From Desulfatitalea sp. UBA4791 (lineage in GTDB: Bacteria; Desulfobacterota; Desulfobacteria; Desulfobacterales; Desulfosarcinaceae), in the NCBI GenBank assembly GCA_002402905.1, contig DHGT01000160.1, forward strand, positions 1 to 19,288: a stretch of 19,288 nt of DNA, given 5' to 3'. Below the pieces are notes generated by a model that ran no database searches, had not been told where the DNA came from, and worked only from the letters and a program-made list of their open reading frames with translations. The translations under genes and the position numbers were made by a program. Below, in pieces: positions 9,907 to 15,346 of the stretch; the stretch's first letter is position 1, and every line of letters starts with the position of its first letter.

Positions 9907-9996
9907 GTCGTGAAATTGGATGGCCGCACCGATGGCTCAGGAGATGGCAACTATTTGTTTAGAATTCGGACGAAGTGCCGATAGTAACATTATCCG

Positions 9997-10037
9997 CACC
10001 CCTGGCCGGGGATCGACCACGACCAGGGGTGTTTCTT
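9997..10037 (+). terminator. Terminator-like hairpin in the leader of the PAS protein
   Basis: CACCCCTGG (9997-10005) and CCAGGGGTG (10023-10031) form a perfect nine-pair GC-rich stem with a 17-base loop, followed directly by TTTCTTTATT. It points along the plus strand, yet no plus-strand gene lies upstream of it in the intergenic region; the next start is at 10082. It is therefore a leader attenuator or the end of a short non-coding RNA. A competing short pairing, CCCC (9999-10002) with GGGG (10008-10011), uses the same 5' arm. Confidence 0.65.
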
Positions 10038-10081
10038 TATTCGCATGTAAACCGCCGGTACTACCGGTTAGGAGATAGGCT

Positions 10082-10732
10082 TTGAATACATCGATCAAGG
10101 AAAGAATCGAAGCAATCGGCCAGTTGGATCGCCTGCTGGCCGACAACCTGGCCGATGCCATCTGGGTCTTGGATGCCAATACCCTGATGTACGAATACAT
10201 TACGCCGTCGATCCACAAGATCAGTGGATACCAGTCCGATGAGCTCATCGGCACCTCTGCGCTGGACCGGCTCACCACCGAATCGTTGAAGGCCGCGACG
10301 GACATGTGGCGCCGGGTCCAATCGGAGTATCAGCGGGGCATCCGAACCATGCGCGCCATGGAGTTGGAGCTGGTCCATAAAAACGGAAACACCTACTGGG
10401 TGGAGATACGGGCCAAGTTCTTCGAAGAGCCGGACGCGCCGATGAAGCTGATCGGCCTCACGCGGGATATCACCGCCCGCAAACGGGCCGAACAGGAGCA
10501 GGCGGACTTGAACATCAGACTGGCCACCGCCCTGGCGGAAAAAGAGCATCTGCTTAAGGAGATGAAGATCCTCAAGGCCCTGCTGCCCATCTGCAGCGGC
10601 TGCCGCCGCATCCGCGACGATCACGGCAAATGGTGGCCCCTGGAAATCTATGTCAAGGAACATACCAACTCGTCTTTTTCCCACACCATCTGCCCGGACT
10701 GTAAAGATGTGCTCTACCCGGAAATGCAGTAG
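10082..10732 (+). CDS. PAS-domain protein with C-terminal four-cysteine (CxxC...CxxC) module
   Basis: A 216-residue soluble signalling protein. A single PAS domain spans about 15-132 and ends in GLTRDITARKRAEQ, the usual PAS-to-output linker. A coiled coil (about 135-165) follows, then a short tail ICSGCRRIRDD...WWPLEIYV...SHTICPDCKDVLYP with Cys171, Cys174, Cys204 and Cys207, a probable zinc site. I recall very similar tails at the ends of PAS, receiver and GGDEF proteins across Desulfobacterota, with no assigned role. There is no kinase, cyclase or helix-turn-helix domain, so output must go through the tail. TTG at 10082 is chosen because TAGGAG lies eight bases upstream and the PAS domain starts shortly after. 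It is divergent from the hybrid kinase and could cooperate with it. Confidence 0.85.
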   Translation: MNTSIKERIEAIGQLDRLLADNLADAIWVLDANTLMYEYITPSIHKISGYQSDELIGTSALDRLTTESLKAATDMWRRVQSEYQRGIRTMRAMELELVHKNGNTYWVEIRAKFFEEPDAPMKLIGLTRDITARKRAEQEQADLNIRLATALAEKEHLLKEMKILKALLPICSGCRRIRDDHGKWWPLEIYVKEHTNSSFSHTICPDCKDVLYPEMQ

Positions 10733-10746
10733 GATGCCGAACACTT

Positions 10747-11655
10747 TCAGGCGACCGGATCGTACCAGTCCAACTGGACGATCCGGTACCCGCTTTTCCT
10801 TTGGGTCTTCTGAATGATGTTCTCATCGCCGGCGGGGATGTAGCCGTCGCCCAGCCGGGTGGCCGGATCGTTCATGATGAATTCGCCCTGGGGGTTCATG
10901 CCGACGCAGACGACGAAATGGTTGTAGCGGATATCGGGATCCACCAGATAATCGACACGCACCAGGGTTGGCCTGTTCTGCTGGACGCGTTTGGCCAGGT
11001 GGGCATGCAGGCTTGTTTCTTTTCCTTGCTTATTCGAGTACTTGAGCTTGTTCCGGGCGGCCTGCCCGCATTGGCCCGCGATGTGCCACACCACGCTGTC
11101 GCCGCTGTAGCCATTTTCCCGGTCCAGAAACTCATCCAGGCTCTCCGGCGTGACGTGCCGGCCGTAGAACCGGAGCACCATGGCGATACACGTGATCGCA
11201 CAGCCCTGGCGGGCGATGCTCGATTGTTTGCCCAGGATTCTTTGGGCCCACCGCGGGTCTCCCTGGCTGTAATGGGGAACGCGGGGGCTGACGAACAGGG
11301 CGCCGCTGGTTTCGGCGGGCGCCTTCGGCTTATCATCGTTTGGCGGATTCTTTTTCGTGTGGCCGTGTTCTTTCCATAGCCGGATTTCATTTTTGGTCAT
11401 GCGGCCGACAACGCCCGAGGCGGCATAGCCGGCCAGTTTCTGGAATCGCATGACCGCGTCGCGCGTCATTTCGCCAAAGGCCCCGTCGGCCTCGCCGGCC
11501 TCATCGAATCCCAAGGCCAACAGGTCGCTCTGAAGGTCGAAAACATAGCCGTCGGGCACATTCTGGGTCAGCCGCAGGTAGCGGCTGTCGCCCTGGTCGT
11601 CCACGCACCCCTTGGTGAGATCCAGATCACCATCTAGGTAATTGGAACGCGTCAT
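10747..11655 (-). CDS. C39-like cysteine peptidase with peptidoglycan-binding domain
   Basis: A 302-residue protein with two domains. Residues about 41-91 form a PG_binding_1 repeat (LQSDLLALGF..., AVMRFQKLAG). After a Lys/Pro/Asp linker (about 98-118) comes a papain-like C39-type peptidase: oxyanion-hole Gln131 (PHYSQGDPRWA), catalytic Cys152 (RQGCAITCIAMVL), His246 (YNHFVVCVGM) and Asp263 (MNDPA). The complete triad suggests an active peptidase, perhaps on cell-wall peptides or a secreted partner. No signal peptide is visible, which is odd for a wall-binding protein and recalls endolysins or effectors exported by another route. GGAGGA precedes the ATG by about 11 bases. It is the last gene of a three-gene minus-strand unit, 42 bases after the helical protein. 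Its stop is 14 bases from the convergent PAS gene. Confidence 0.85.
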   Translation of the reverse strand: MTRSNYLDGDLDLTKGCVDDQGDSRYLRLTQNVPDGYVFDLQSDLLALGFDEAGEADGAFGEMTRDAVMRFQKLAGYAASGVVGRMTKNEIRLWKEHGHTKKNPPNDDKPKAPAETSGALFVSPRVPHYSQGDPRWAQRILGKQSSIARQGCAITCIAMVLRFYGRHVTPESLDEFLDRENGYSGDSVVWHIAGQCGQAARNKLKYSNKQGKETSLHAHLAKRVQQNRPTLVRVDYLVDPDIRYNHFVVCVGMNPQGEFIMNDPATRLGDGYIPAGDENIIQKTQRKSGYRIVQLDWYDPVA

Positions 11656-11697
11656 CTGTTATATGTCCTCCAACACTACCATTGAAAAAACCTCCCC

Positions 11698-12210
11698 TCA
11701 GTCGCTGCCGCCGGCCGCCATGATCGACGGAACGAGATCCTGCAACGCCTTGACAGCCTTCTCGATCTTAGTGGCCAGCGCCTGCTCGTGGGTTGTATTC
11801 CGGACGGCATCCCTCAGGGCCACAAGATTGCGGACCGCCGCGGTGGCCGAATCGATCACCCGATTGGCGGCCTCGAGCCGAATGGACCTGGCGGCGGCCT
11901 GGGCCTCGACGGTCACCGCGTTCACGGTCTTGACGTGCAAGCTCAATTCGGCGCTGCGGCTGGCGATGTTCGAAAGGGCCTCCTCGACGACGCCGATGAA
12001 AATATCGTGGACCGCCTTGCCGGCGATGTCGTCCAGCTGCCGGGCAATATGGTTCGGGGAGTGCATGATGAACTGATTGAGCGCATCCTGCACCGTTACT
12101 TTCCGATGGATGTCGCCCGACTGAATGGCTTGCGTGGCTTGGGCGAGCAGCTCGTGCAGGGCTCCCGACCAATCCGCAAAGGTGTCCAGCGCGTCCCAAT
12201 CTCGGCTCAT
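11698..12210 (-). CDS. Uncharacterised all-helical soluble protein
   Basis: A 170-residue protein that I do not recognise. The start at 12210 is set by AGGAG nine bases upstream and by an ATGA overlap with the stop of the lipoprotein gene; the longer open frame upstream runs within that gene and is not protein-like. The sequence is nearly all predicted amphipathic helix, rich in Ala, Glu, Val and Arg, with heptad-like stretches in the second half (VEAQAAARSIRLEAANRVI; IEKAVKALQDLV), and has no signal peptide, membrane segment or cysteine. It probably forms a helical bundle or coiled-coil oligomer. Tight coupling to the lipoprotein and to the wall peptidase suggests a shared envelope function, for example an adaptor or inhibitor, but nothing in the sequence decides this. 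Confidence 0.8.
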   Translation of the reverse strand: MSRDWDALDTFADWSGALHELLAQATQAIQSGDIHRKVTVQDALNQFIMHSPNHIARQLDDIAGKAVHDIFIGVVEEALSNIASRSAELSLHVKTVNAVTVEAQAAARSIRLEAANRVIDSATAAVRNLVALRDAVRNTTHEQALATKIEKAVKALQDLVPSIMAAGGSD

Positions 12211-13124
12211 CGCGGGTTCTCCTCTTTCATGAGTTGTCGGATCTCCAACACGGTGGCCGTCAGCAGACGATAGTTCGGCGGCAAACCGCGCTCCAGATGA
12301 TCGGCAAGCGATTGGTGGATCCGGGCCCATTGGACCAGGCCGTCGCGCAGATTTCGAACGACATGGACGTGAAGATCGGTACGCGTTTGAATGGCGTTCA
12401 ATTTTTCCTCAAAGGGTTCGTACCGGTCCCGGGTCATCTCGATCAGGCGATCCGTTTCTTTAAGCTGTTCGATTCTGGTGTTGTCGAGCGGCGTCGTCAT
12501 CAATTCCGATTCCAGACGCCGTCTTTGCTTCTCCAGGGCATGTCGATAACTCGAAATATCGTTGTTCTCCTGTATCAGCTGGCTCTGGATGGCTTTTCCC
12601 GACGCCAGCAGAATATTCTCCAGGGCCTGCATGTCTTCTGTCATGGTCGTGGCGATGCTCTGGATCGCCGGGTCCGCGACCCGGGTCGCCTGAGCCAGAG
12701 ATCGAGCGGCCCGGACATTGGCCACAATCCCATACAGGCTCTTGGCGATGGCCACATAGTTGGCGGGCATGGTCGGCTGGGATATGGCTCCCAGGAACCC
12801 ATCGAGGGTATTGGCAAGATTTTCGGCACTGCCACTGCCGCTATGACCCGCGGCCGCAATATTGGCCAGGGCCTCCGTGTAGTTGACCACCGCCGCCATG
12901 GCCGCGACCCGGACATCCAGCTCCTTCCTGACCTCCACGGCCAGATCACGGGCACCGGCTTCGGACAACGCCAGTTGCACGTTCGCGTCCGTGGCCACCA
13001 TCGAAGCGTGCAGCCGGGCGGTGGCATCGGCCAGGGGTCTCAGATCCGGCAGGGCGCAGCCCAGCAAGGCGGCGATGAAACCCAAAAGCGCGATCCACTG
13101 AATCAATGAACGGTGTGATGCCAT
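12207..13124 (-). CDS. Predicted helical lipoprotein
   Basis: A 305-residue envelope protein. An N-terminal basic/hydrophobic segment ends in the lipobox L20-L21-G22-Cys23, so signal peptidase II processing and lipidation at Cys23 are expected. Residue 24 is Ala, not Asp, which by the usual rule favours the outer membrane. The mature part is mostly helix, with Ala-rich N-terminal helices, a small Gly/Ser-rich break near 95-100 (HSGSGSAEN) and a strongly charged coiled coil at about 195-245. I recognise no named domain. AGGAG lies seven bases before the ATG within a small hairpin listed separately. It heads a three-gene unit with the helical protein (ATGA overlap) and the C39-like peptidase, and could anchor or regulate that peptidase at the cell envelope. 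Confidence 0.8.
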   Translation of the reverse strand: MASHRSLIQWIALLGFIAALLGCALPDLRPLADATARLHASMVATDANVQLALSEAGARDLAVEVRKELDVRVAAMAAVVNYTEALANIAAAGHSGSGSAENLANTLDGFLGAISQPTMPANYVAIAKSLYGIVANVRAARSLAQATRVADPAIQSIATTMTEDMQALENILLASGKAIQSQLIQENNDISSYRHALEKQRRRLESELMTTPLDNTRIEQLKETDRLIEMTRDRYEPFEEKLNAIQTRTDLHVHVVRNLRDGLVQWARIHQSLADHLERGLPPNYRLLTATVLEIRQLMKEENPR

Positions 13125-13125
13125 A

Positions 13126-13146
13126 GACCACTCCTGTGGTGTGGTC
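13126..13146 (-). promoter_or_regulatory. Hairpin presenting the Shine-Dalgarno sequence of the lipoprotein gene
   Basis: In the minus-strand RNA, ACCAC and GTGGT form a five-pair stem whose four-base loop is AGGA, part of the ribosome binding site. An alternative GACCAC/GTGGTC pairing (13141-13146 with 13126-13131) uses the same 3' arm with a longer loop. Either form would affect ribosome access to the ATG at 13124. Confidence 0.5.
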
Positions 13147-13153
13147 CCACCGT

Positions 13154-13176
13154 AAAAAAGCAGGCCGACGGTCGGC
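13154..13176 (-). terminator. Terminator-like hairpin in the leader of the lipoprotein operon
   Basis: GCCGAC (13164-13169) and GTCGGC (13171-13176) are perfect inverted arms around one base. In minus-strand RNA they give at least five pairs and a three-base loop, followed by CTGC and six U residues (13159-13154). It lies between a good promoter and the start at 13124, so it is either a leader attenuator or, as DNA, an operator. The stem is short, so termination may be partial. Confidence 0.45.
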
Positions 13177-13255
13177 AGAAGGCGTGACGCTGCATCGAAA
13201 AGGTGGCGTGCGTGAGAATCGGCCAGAAAAATGGGATGAAAGGAAGATATGACTA

Positions 13256-13285
13256 TGTTTAAAGCGGCCCGGGGATGGGTGTCAA
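13256..13285 (-). promoter_or_regulatory. Sigma-70 promoter for the lipoprotein operon
   Basis: On the minus strand a consensus TTGACA (13285-13280) is followed after 18 bases by TAAACA (13261-13256). Transcription would start near 13249, leaving a leader of about 125 bases that contains the terminator-like hairpin and the ribosome-site hairpin. Confidence 0.55.
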
Positions 13286-13327
13286 GACAATTTACCCATC
13301 GGAATATCGTCTATTCAAAGGAATCCA

Positions 13328-13356
13328 TTGATTTATCTCCCCTGAGCGGCCATACT
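13328..13356 (+). promoter_or_regulatory. Sigma-70 promoter for the SLOG-Nudix pair or a leader RNA
   Basis: TTGATT (13328-13333) and CATACT (13351-13356) are separated by exactly 17 bases. The start point would be near 13363, so RNA stopping at the downstream terminator would be about 160 bases long. Confidence 0.45.
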
Positions 13357-13473
13357 TCCCCAACAGGCCGACCCCCGTGGAAAAACCGGAAGCCCCTTTG
13401 GAATGAGACGCCAACTCCCTGTCCTTGCGCACCAGAAACTTTTACGGATCGGCGAGGTTGCAATATCTGAAAA

Positions 13474-13523
13474 CGGCGTTAGCTTTGCCGCTCACCCTGT
13501 CTGAAGCGGCAGGGTGTTTTTTT
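13474..13523 (+). terminator. Terminator with an overlapping antiterminator, candidate attenuator
   Basis: CACCCTG (13493-13499) and CAGGGTG (13510-13516) form a seven-pair stem followed by seven T residues (13517-13523), a canonical intrinsic terminator pointing along the plus strand, 38 bases before the ATG at 13562. TGCCGCT (13486-13492) can instead pair with AGCGGCA (13505-13511), which takes two bases of the terminator 3' arm and encloses its 5' arm, so the two folds exclude each other. A third pairing, CGGC (13474-13477) with GCCG (13487-13490), could free the terminator. I do not recognise a known riboswitch class. Confidence 0.65.
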
Positions 13524-13561
13524 ACGCCAATGTGCGACTCAAAACGAATAAGGAGAAAAAA

Positions 13562-14122
13562 ATGGCGGACAAATCCAACATCACACTGTACAGCGGGGGC
13601 CACAAAGGCGCGGAGGCCGAGTTCGGCAAACTGGCCGAAGAGTGGGGAATTGAAGAGGTGAACATATCCTTTGACGGCCACGATTCGGAACGTACCCGCG
13701 GCATCCGGGTGCTGAGCAAGGAAGAGCTCCAAAAGGGCGACGTCAGCATGGAAATCGTATCCAAGCGCATGCACCGGACCTATGCGCGCACCGACAAAAT
13801 CCGCAAGGTGATCCAATCCCTCTTTCATATGGTCAACAACGGCCACCATGTGGTTGCCGTGGGCTGGATCCAGGAAGACGGCACGGTCAAGGGCGGCACC
13901 GGCTGGGGCGTCGAACTGGCCAAACTGTTCAACCGGCCCTTGAGCGTCTATGACCAGGATCACAAGGCCTGGTTTTCCTGGGAGAACAACCAGTGGGTCA
14001 AGACCCAACCGGTGATCCAGGCCGATACCTTTGCCGGCACCGGGACCCGCAACCTGTCCGATGACGGCCGACATGCGCTACGCGATCTTTTCACCCGCTC
14101 GTTCGGACCCAAACAAGCGTGA
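13562..14122 (+). CDS. SLOG/YpsA-like nucleotide-binding protein
   Basis: A 186-residue soluble protein with a Rossmann-type layout. The N-terminal LYSGGHKGAEAEFGKLAEEWG (about 9-29) matches the glycine-rich first loop and helix of SLOG proteins (GG-x-GA). Residues 96-116 read HVVAVGWIQEDGTVKGGTGWG, the second conserved glycine/threonine loop, and ELAKLFNRPLSVYDQDHKAWFSW completes the domain, as in the cpYpsA-related SLOG group sometimes labelled 'putative molybdenum carrier'. Such domains bind nucleotides or nucleotide-derived ligands. The ATG at 13562 is preferred over an upstream GTG because AGGAG is placed six bases before it and the extra residues look non-coding. It sits 19 bases before a Nudix hydrolase gene, suggesting joint action on a nucleotide metabolite, and it follows an attenuator-like leader. 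Confidence 0.75.
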   Translation: MADKSNITLYSGGHKGAEAEFGKLAEEWGIEEVNISFDGHDSERTRGIRVLSKEELQKGDVSMEIVSKRMHRTYARTDKIRKVIQSLFHMVNNGHHVVAVGWIQEDGTVKGGTGWGVELAKLFNRPLSVYDQDHKAWFSWENNQWVKTQPVIQADTFAGTGTRNLSDDGRHALRDLFTRSFGPKQA

Positions 14123-14141
14123 CCACGGATATCAAGGCAAC

Positions 14142-14819
14142 ATGAATGGGCACCACCAGATTCAATGCGACGAGGGGCTCCGCCGTCATATCCTAGTCAA
14201 TCTCGAGTCGTTTGGTCATCACGAACATGAGGGAGAGGCGCTGAGACGGGCGGCCGTGGCGCTCACGGTCGTCAGGGTCGATGAGAGCTCGCACCCGGAC
14301 GACATCTCCTCCGGCCCGGTCGGCCGGGAGGAGGCCGCACTCGTCCTCACCCGGCGATCCGTACTGCTGAAACACCATGCCGGCCAATGGGCGCTCCCCG
14401 GCGGGCGGCTGGAGCGGGACGAAACACCGGAAGATACGGCCCTGCGCGAACTTCACGAAGAGGTGGGCCTGCACCTTTCCAAAGATCGCATCCTGGGCCG
14501 GTTGGACGATTTCGCCACCCGGTCGGGATTCATCATGACGCCCATCGTGGTGTGGGGCGGCGCTGACATCGATCTCCAACCCAATCCCGAAGAGGTGCGC
14601 TCGGTCCACCGGATTCCCATCCGGGAGTTCCTGCGGCCCGACGCACCCATCCTCGAAGAGACGCCCCAAAGCGAGCATCCGATCCTCTACATGCCCATCG
14701 GTTGCAACTGGATCGCCTCGCCTACGGCCGCCCTGCTCTACCAGTTCAGGGAAGTGGCCATTTTAGGCCGAGCCACGCGGGTGGCACATTTCGATCAACC
14801 GAAATTCGCCTGGCGGTAA
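14142..14819 (+). CDS. Nudix hydrolase, CoA-pyrophosphatase-like
   Basis: A 225-residue Nudix enzyme, expected to cleave a nucleoside diphosphate linked to another moiety with Mg ions. The full Nudix box G88-x5-E94-x7-REL-x-EE-x-GL (88-110) is intact. Just before it, LTRRSVLLKHHAGQWALPGG strongly recalls the CoA-pyrophosphatase (NudL) group, where a similar segment precedes the box, so CoA or a related dinucleotide is a reasonable substrate guess. The ATG at 14142 follows AAGG at short spacing; the longer open frame upstream overlaps the SLOG gene in another phase and is rejected. It is 19 bases downstream of the SLOG gene and probably cotranscribed with it. No clear terminator follows. Confidence 0.85.
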   Translation: MNGHHQIQCDEGLRRHILVNLESFGHHEHEGEALRRAAVALTVVRVDESSHPDDISSGPVGREEAALVLTRRSVLLKHHAGQWALPGGRLERDETPEDTALRELHEEVGLHLSKDRILGRLDDFATRSGFIMTPIVVWGGADIDLQPNPEEVRSVHRIPIREFLRPDAPILEETPQSEHPILYMPIGCNWIASPTAALLYQFREVAILGRATRVAHFDQPKFAWR

Positions 14820-14870
14820 TGATAAAACCGCAAGGCCATTTCCTTGCCCATGGCACGCCTTTGACCAGGT

Positions 14871-14899
14871 TTGAGTTAATTTTGATAGCAATGTATAAA
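14871..14899 (+). promoter_or_regulatory. Sigma-70 promoter upstream of the XRE/ATPase cassette
   Basis: TTGAGT (14871-14876) and TATAAA (14894-14899) are separated by exactly 17 bases. A start near 14906 would place the REP-like element in a leader of about 200 bases. Confidence 0.5.
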
Positions 14900-14910
14900 G
14901 TCCGGAATTC

Positions 14911-14978
14911 GCTTTTCCCGTCATCCCGGTGAACGCATGAATCCAGCATTTTCAATAGGTTCTGGATGCCGCTGCGGC
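14911..14978. repeat. Degenerate REP-like dispersed repeat
   Basis: The pattern CCCGTCATCCCGG...AATCCAG (14917-14946) followed by a short AT-rich spacer and CTGGAT (14962-14967) resembles the extragenic inverted repeats with GTCAT-CCCG ends and ATCCAG/CTGGAT arms common in Desulfobacterota. Only the ATCCAG/CTGGAT core is still complementary; the distal right arm is replaced by GCCGCTGCGGC. It is therefore a decayed copy. Confidence 0.45.
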
Positions 14979-15021
14979 TTTCTGCAATTTTATCGATTTA
15001 AGTTGAGTCCCGGATTGTCTG

Positions 15022-15049
15022 TTGCTTCTGATATCACATCTGTTATAGC
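15022..15049 (+). promoter_or_regulatory. Second possible promoter close to the XRE gene
   Basis: TTGCTT (15022-15027) is followed after 16 bases by TATAGC (15044-15049), about 60 bases before the ATG at 15109. It is weaker than the upstream candidate but better placed. Confidence 0.35.
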
Positions 15050-15108
15050 ATAAAGCATTTCTCTGAAGCCAGCCAGCATCACCCATCGAGGGGATTGGGG
15101 GAACAACG

Positions 15109-15321
15109 ATGCACACAAACAGTGAGAACATTCCTGCTCTGATCAAGGAAGTTCGCCGGCAACTATTGCTCAGCCAGGAAGATCTGGCCCGCCTGTTGGG
15201 TGTCAGCTTTGCTACGATAAACCGTTGGGAGAACGCACAAGTCAAACCTTCCAAACTCGCCAGGGTTCAACTGGAAACATTCTGCTCCAAAATGATTAGG
15301 CAGGGAAAGCTGAAACTTTGA
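15109..15321 (+). CDS. XRE-family helix-turn-helix regulator
   Basis: A 70-residue DNA-binding protein consisting almost only of an XRE/Cro-type helix-turn-helix: IKEVRRQLLLSQEDLARLLG, then the recognition helix VSFATINRWENAQVKPSKLA. GGGGGA precedes the ATG. The SFATINRWENG-x-x-KPS style is common in small regulators beside restriction-modification and other defence genes, where they restrain expression of the neighbouring toxic or DNA-active proteins. It is 25 bases upstream of the AAA ATPase on the same strand and is probably the autoregulator of the cassette. No clear palindromic operator was found by eye in the upstream region. Confidence 0.9.
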   Translation: MHTNSENIPALIKEVRRQLLLSQEDLARLLGVSFATINRWENAQVKPSKLARVQLETFCSKMIRQGKLKL

Positions 15322-15346
15322 GCCTGATGATGAAGAGGACCATATT

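Larger units (their letters stand above)
9672..10081. other. Divergent intergenic region between the kinase and the PAS protein, 410 bases
   Basis: This stretch is clearly AT-richer than the flanking genes and holds no credible coding frame. It contains a possible shared -10 element, a strong hairpin in the kinase leader and a terminator-like hairpin in the PAS-protein leader, each listed separately. Both divergent genes would have long 5' leaders of roughly 190-200 bases. Confidence 0.6.
13125..13561. other. Divergent intergenic region, 437 bases, with two structured leaders
   Basis: No supported gene lies here. It separates the minus-strand lipoprotein operon from the plus-strand SLOG-Nudix pair and carries one sigma-70-like promoter in each direction, each followed by a terminator-like hairpin before the first start codon. 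An open frame at 13249-13470 (+) is judged non-coding. Confidence 0.6.
14820..15108. other. AT-rich intergenic region left of the cassette, 289 bases
   Basis: No gene is seen. It carries two possible promoters and a decayed REP-like repeat and marks the shift from the GC-rich Nudix gene to the AT-richer XRE/ATPase cassette. Confidence 0.6.

Noticed and set aside
9672..9950. Extension of the hybrid kinase to an upstream start at 9950
   Set aside because: The extra 93 residues are Arg/Ser/Thr/Phe-rich and not protein-like, while the ATG at 9671 has a good ribosome site and the predicted promoter lies within the extension.
9944..9959. Sigma-54 promoter TGGCA...TTTGTT upstream of the PAS protein
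   Set aside because: The GC dinucleotide expected ten bases after GG is absent.
12234..13109. 291-codon plus-strand open frame opposite the lipoprotein gene
   Set aside because: The minus strand has a lipobox, ribosome site and ATGA coupling; the plus frame is a shadow.
13249..13470. 73-codon plus-strand open frame ending just before the attenuator, considered as a leader peptide
   Set aside because: A plus-strand promoter lies within it, its start overlaps the minus-strand -10, and its composition is not protein-like; a genuine leader peptide would need to start after about 13363.
13486..13516. H-type pseudoknot using both the antiterminator and terminator arms
   Set aside because: The connecting loops would be zero bases on two sides, which cannot span seven-pair stems; the pairings are better read as alternatives.
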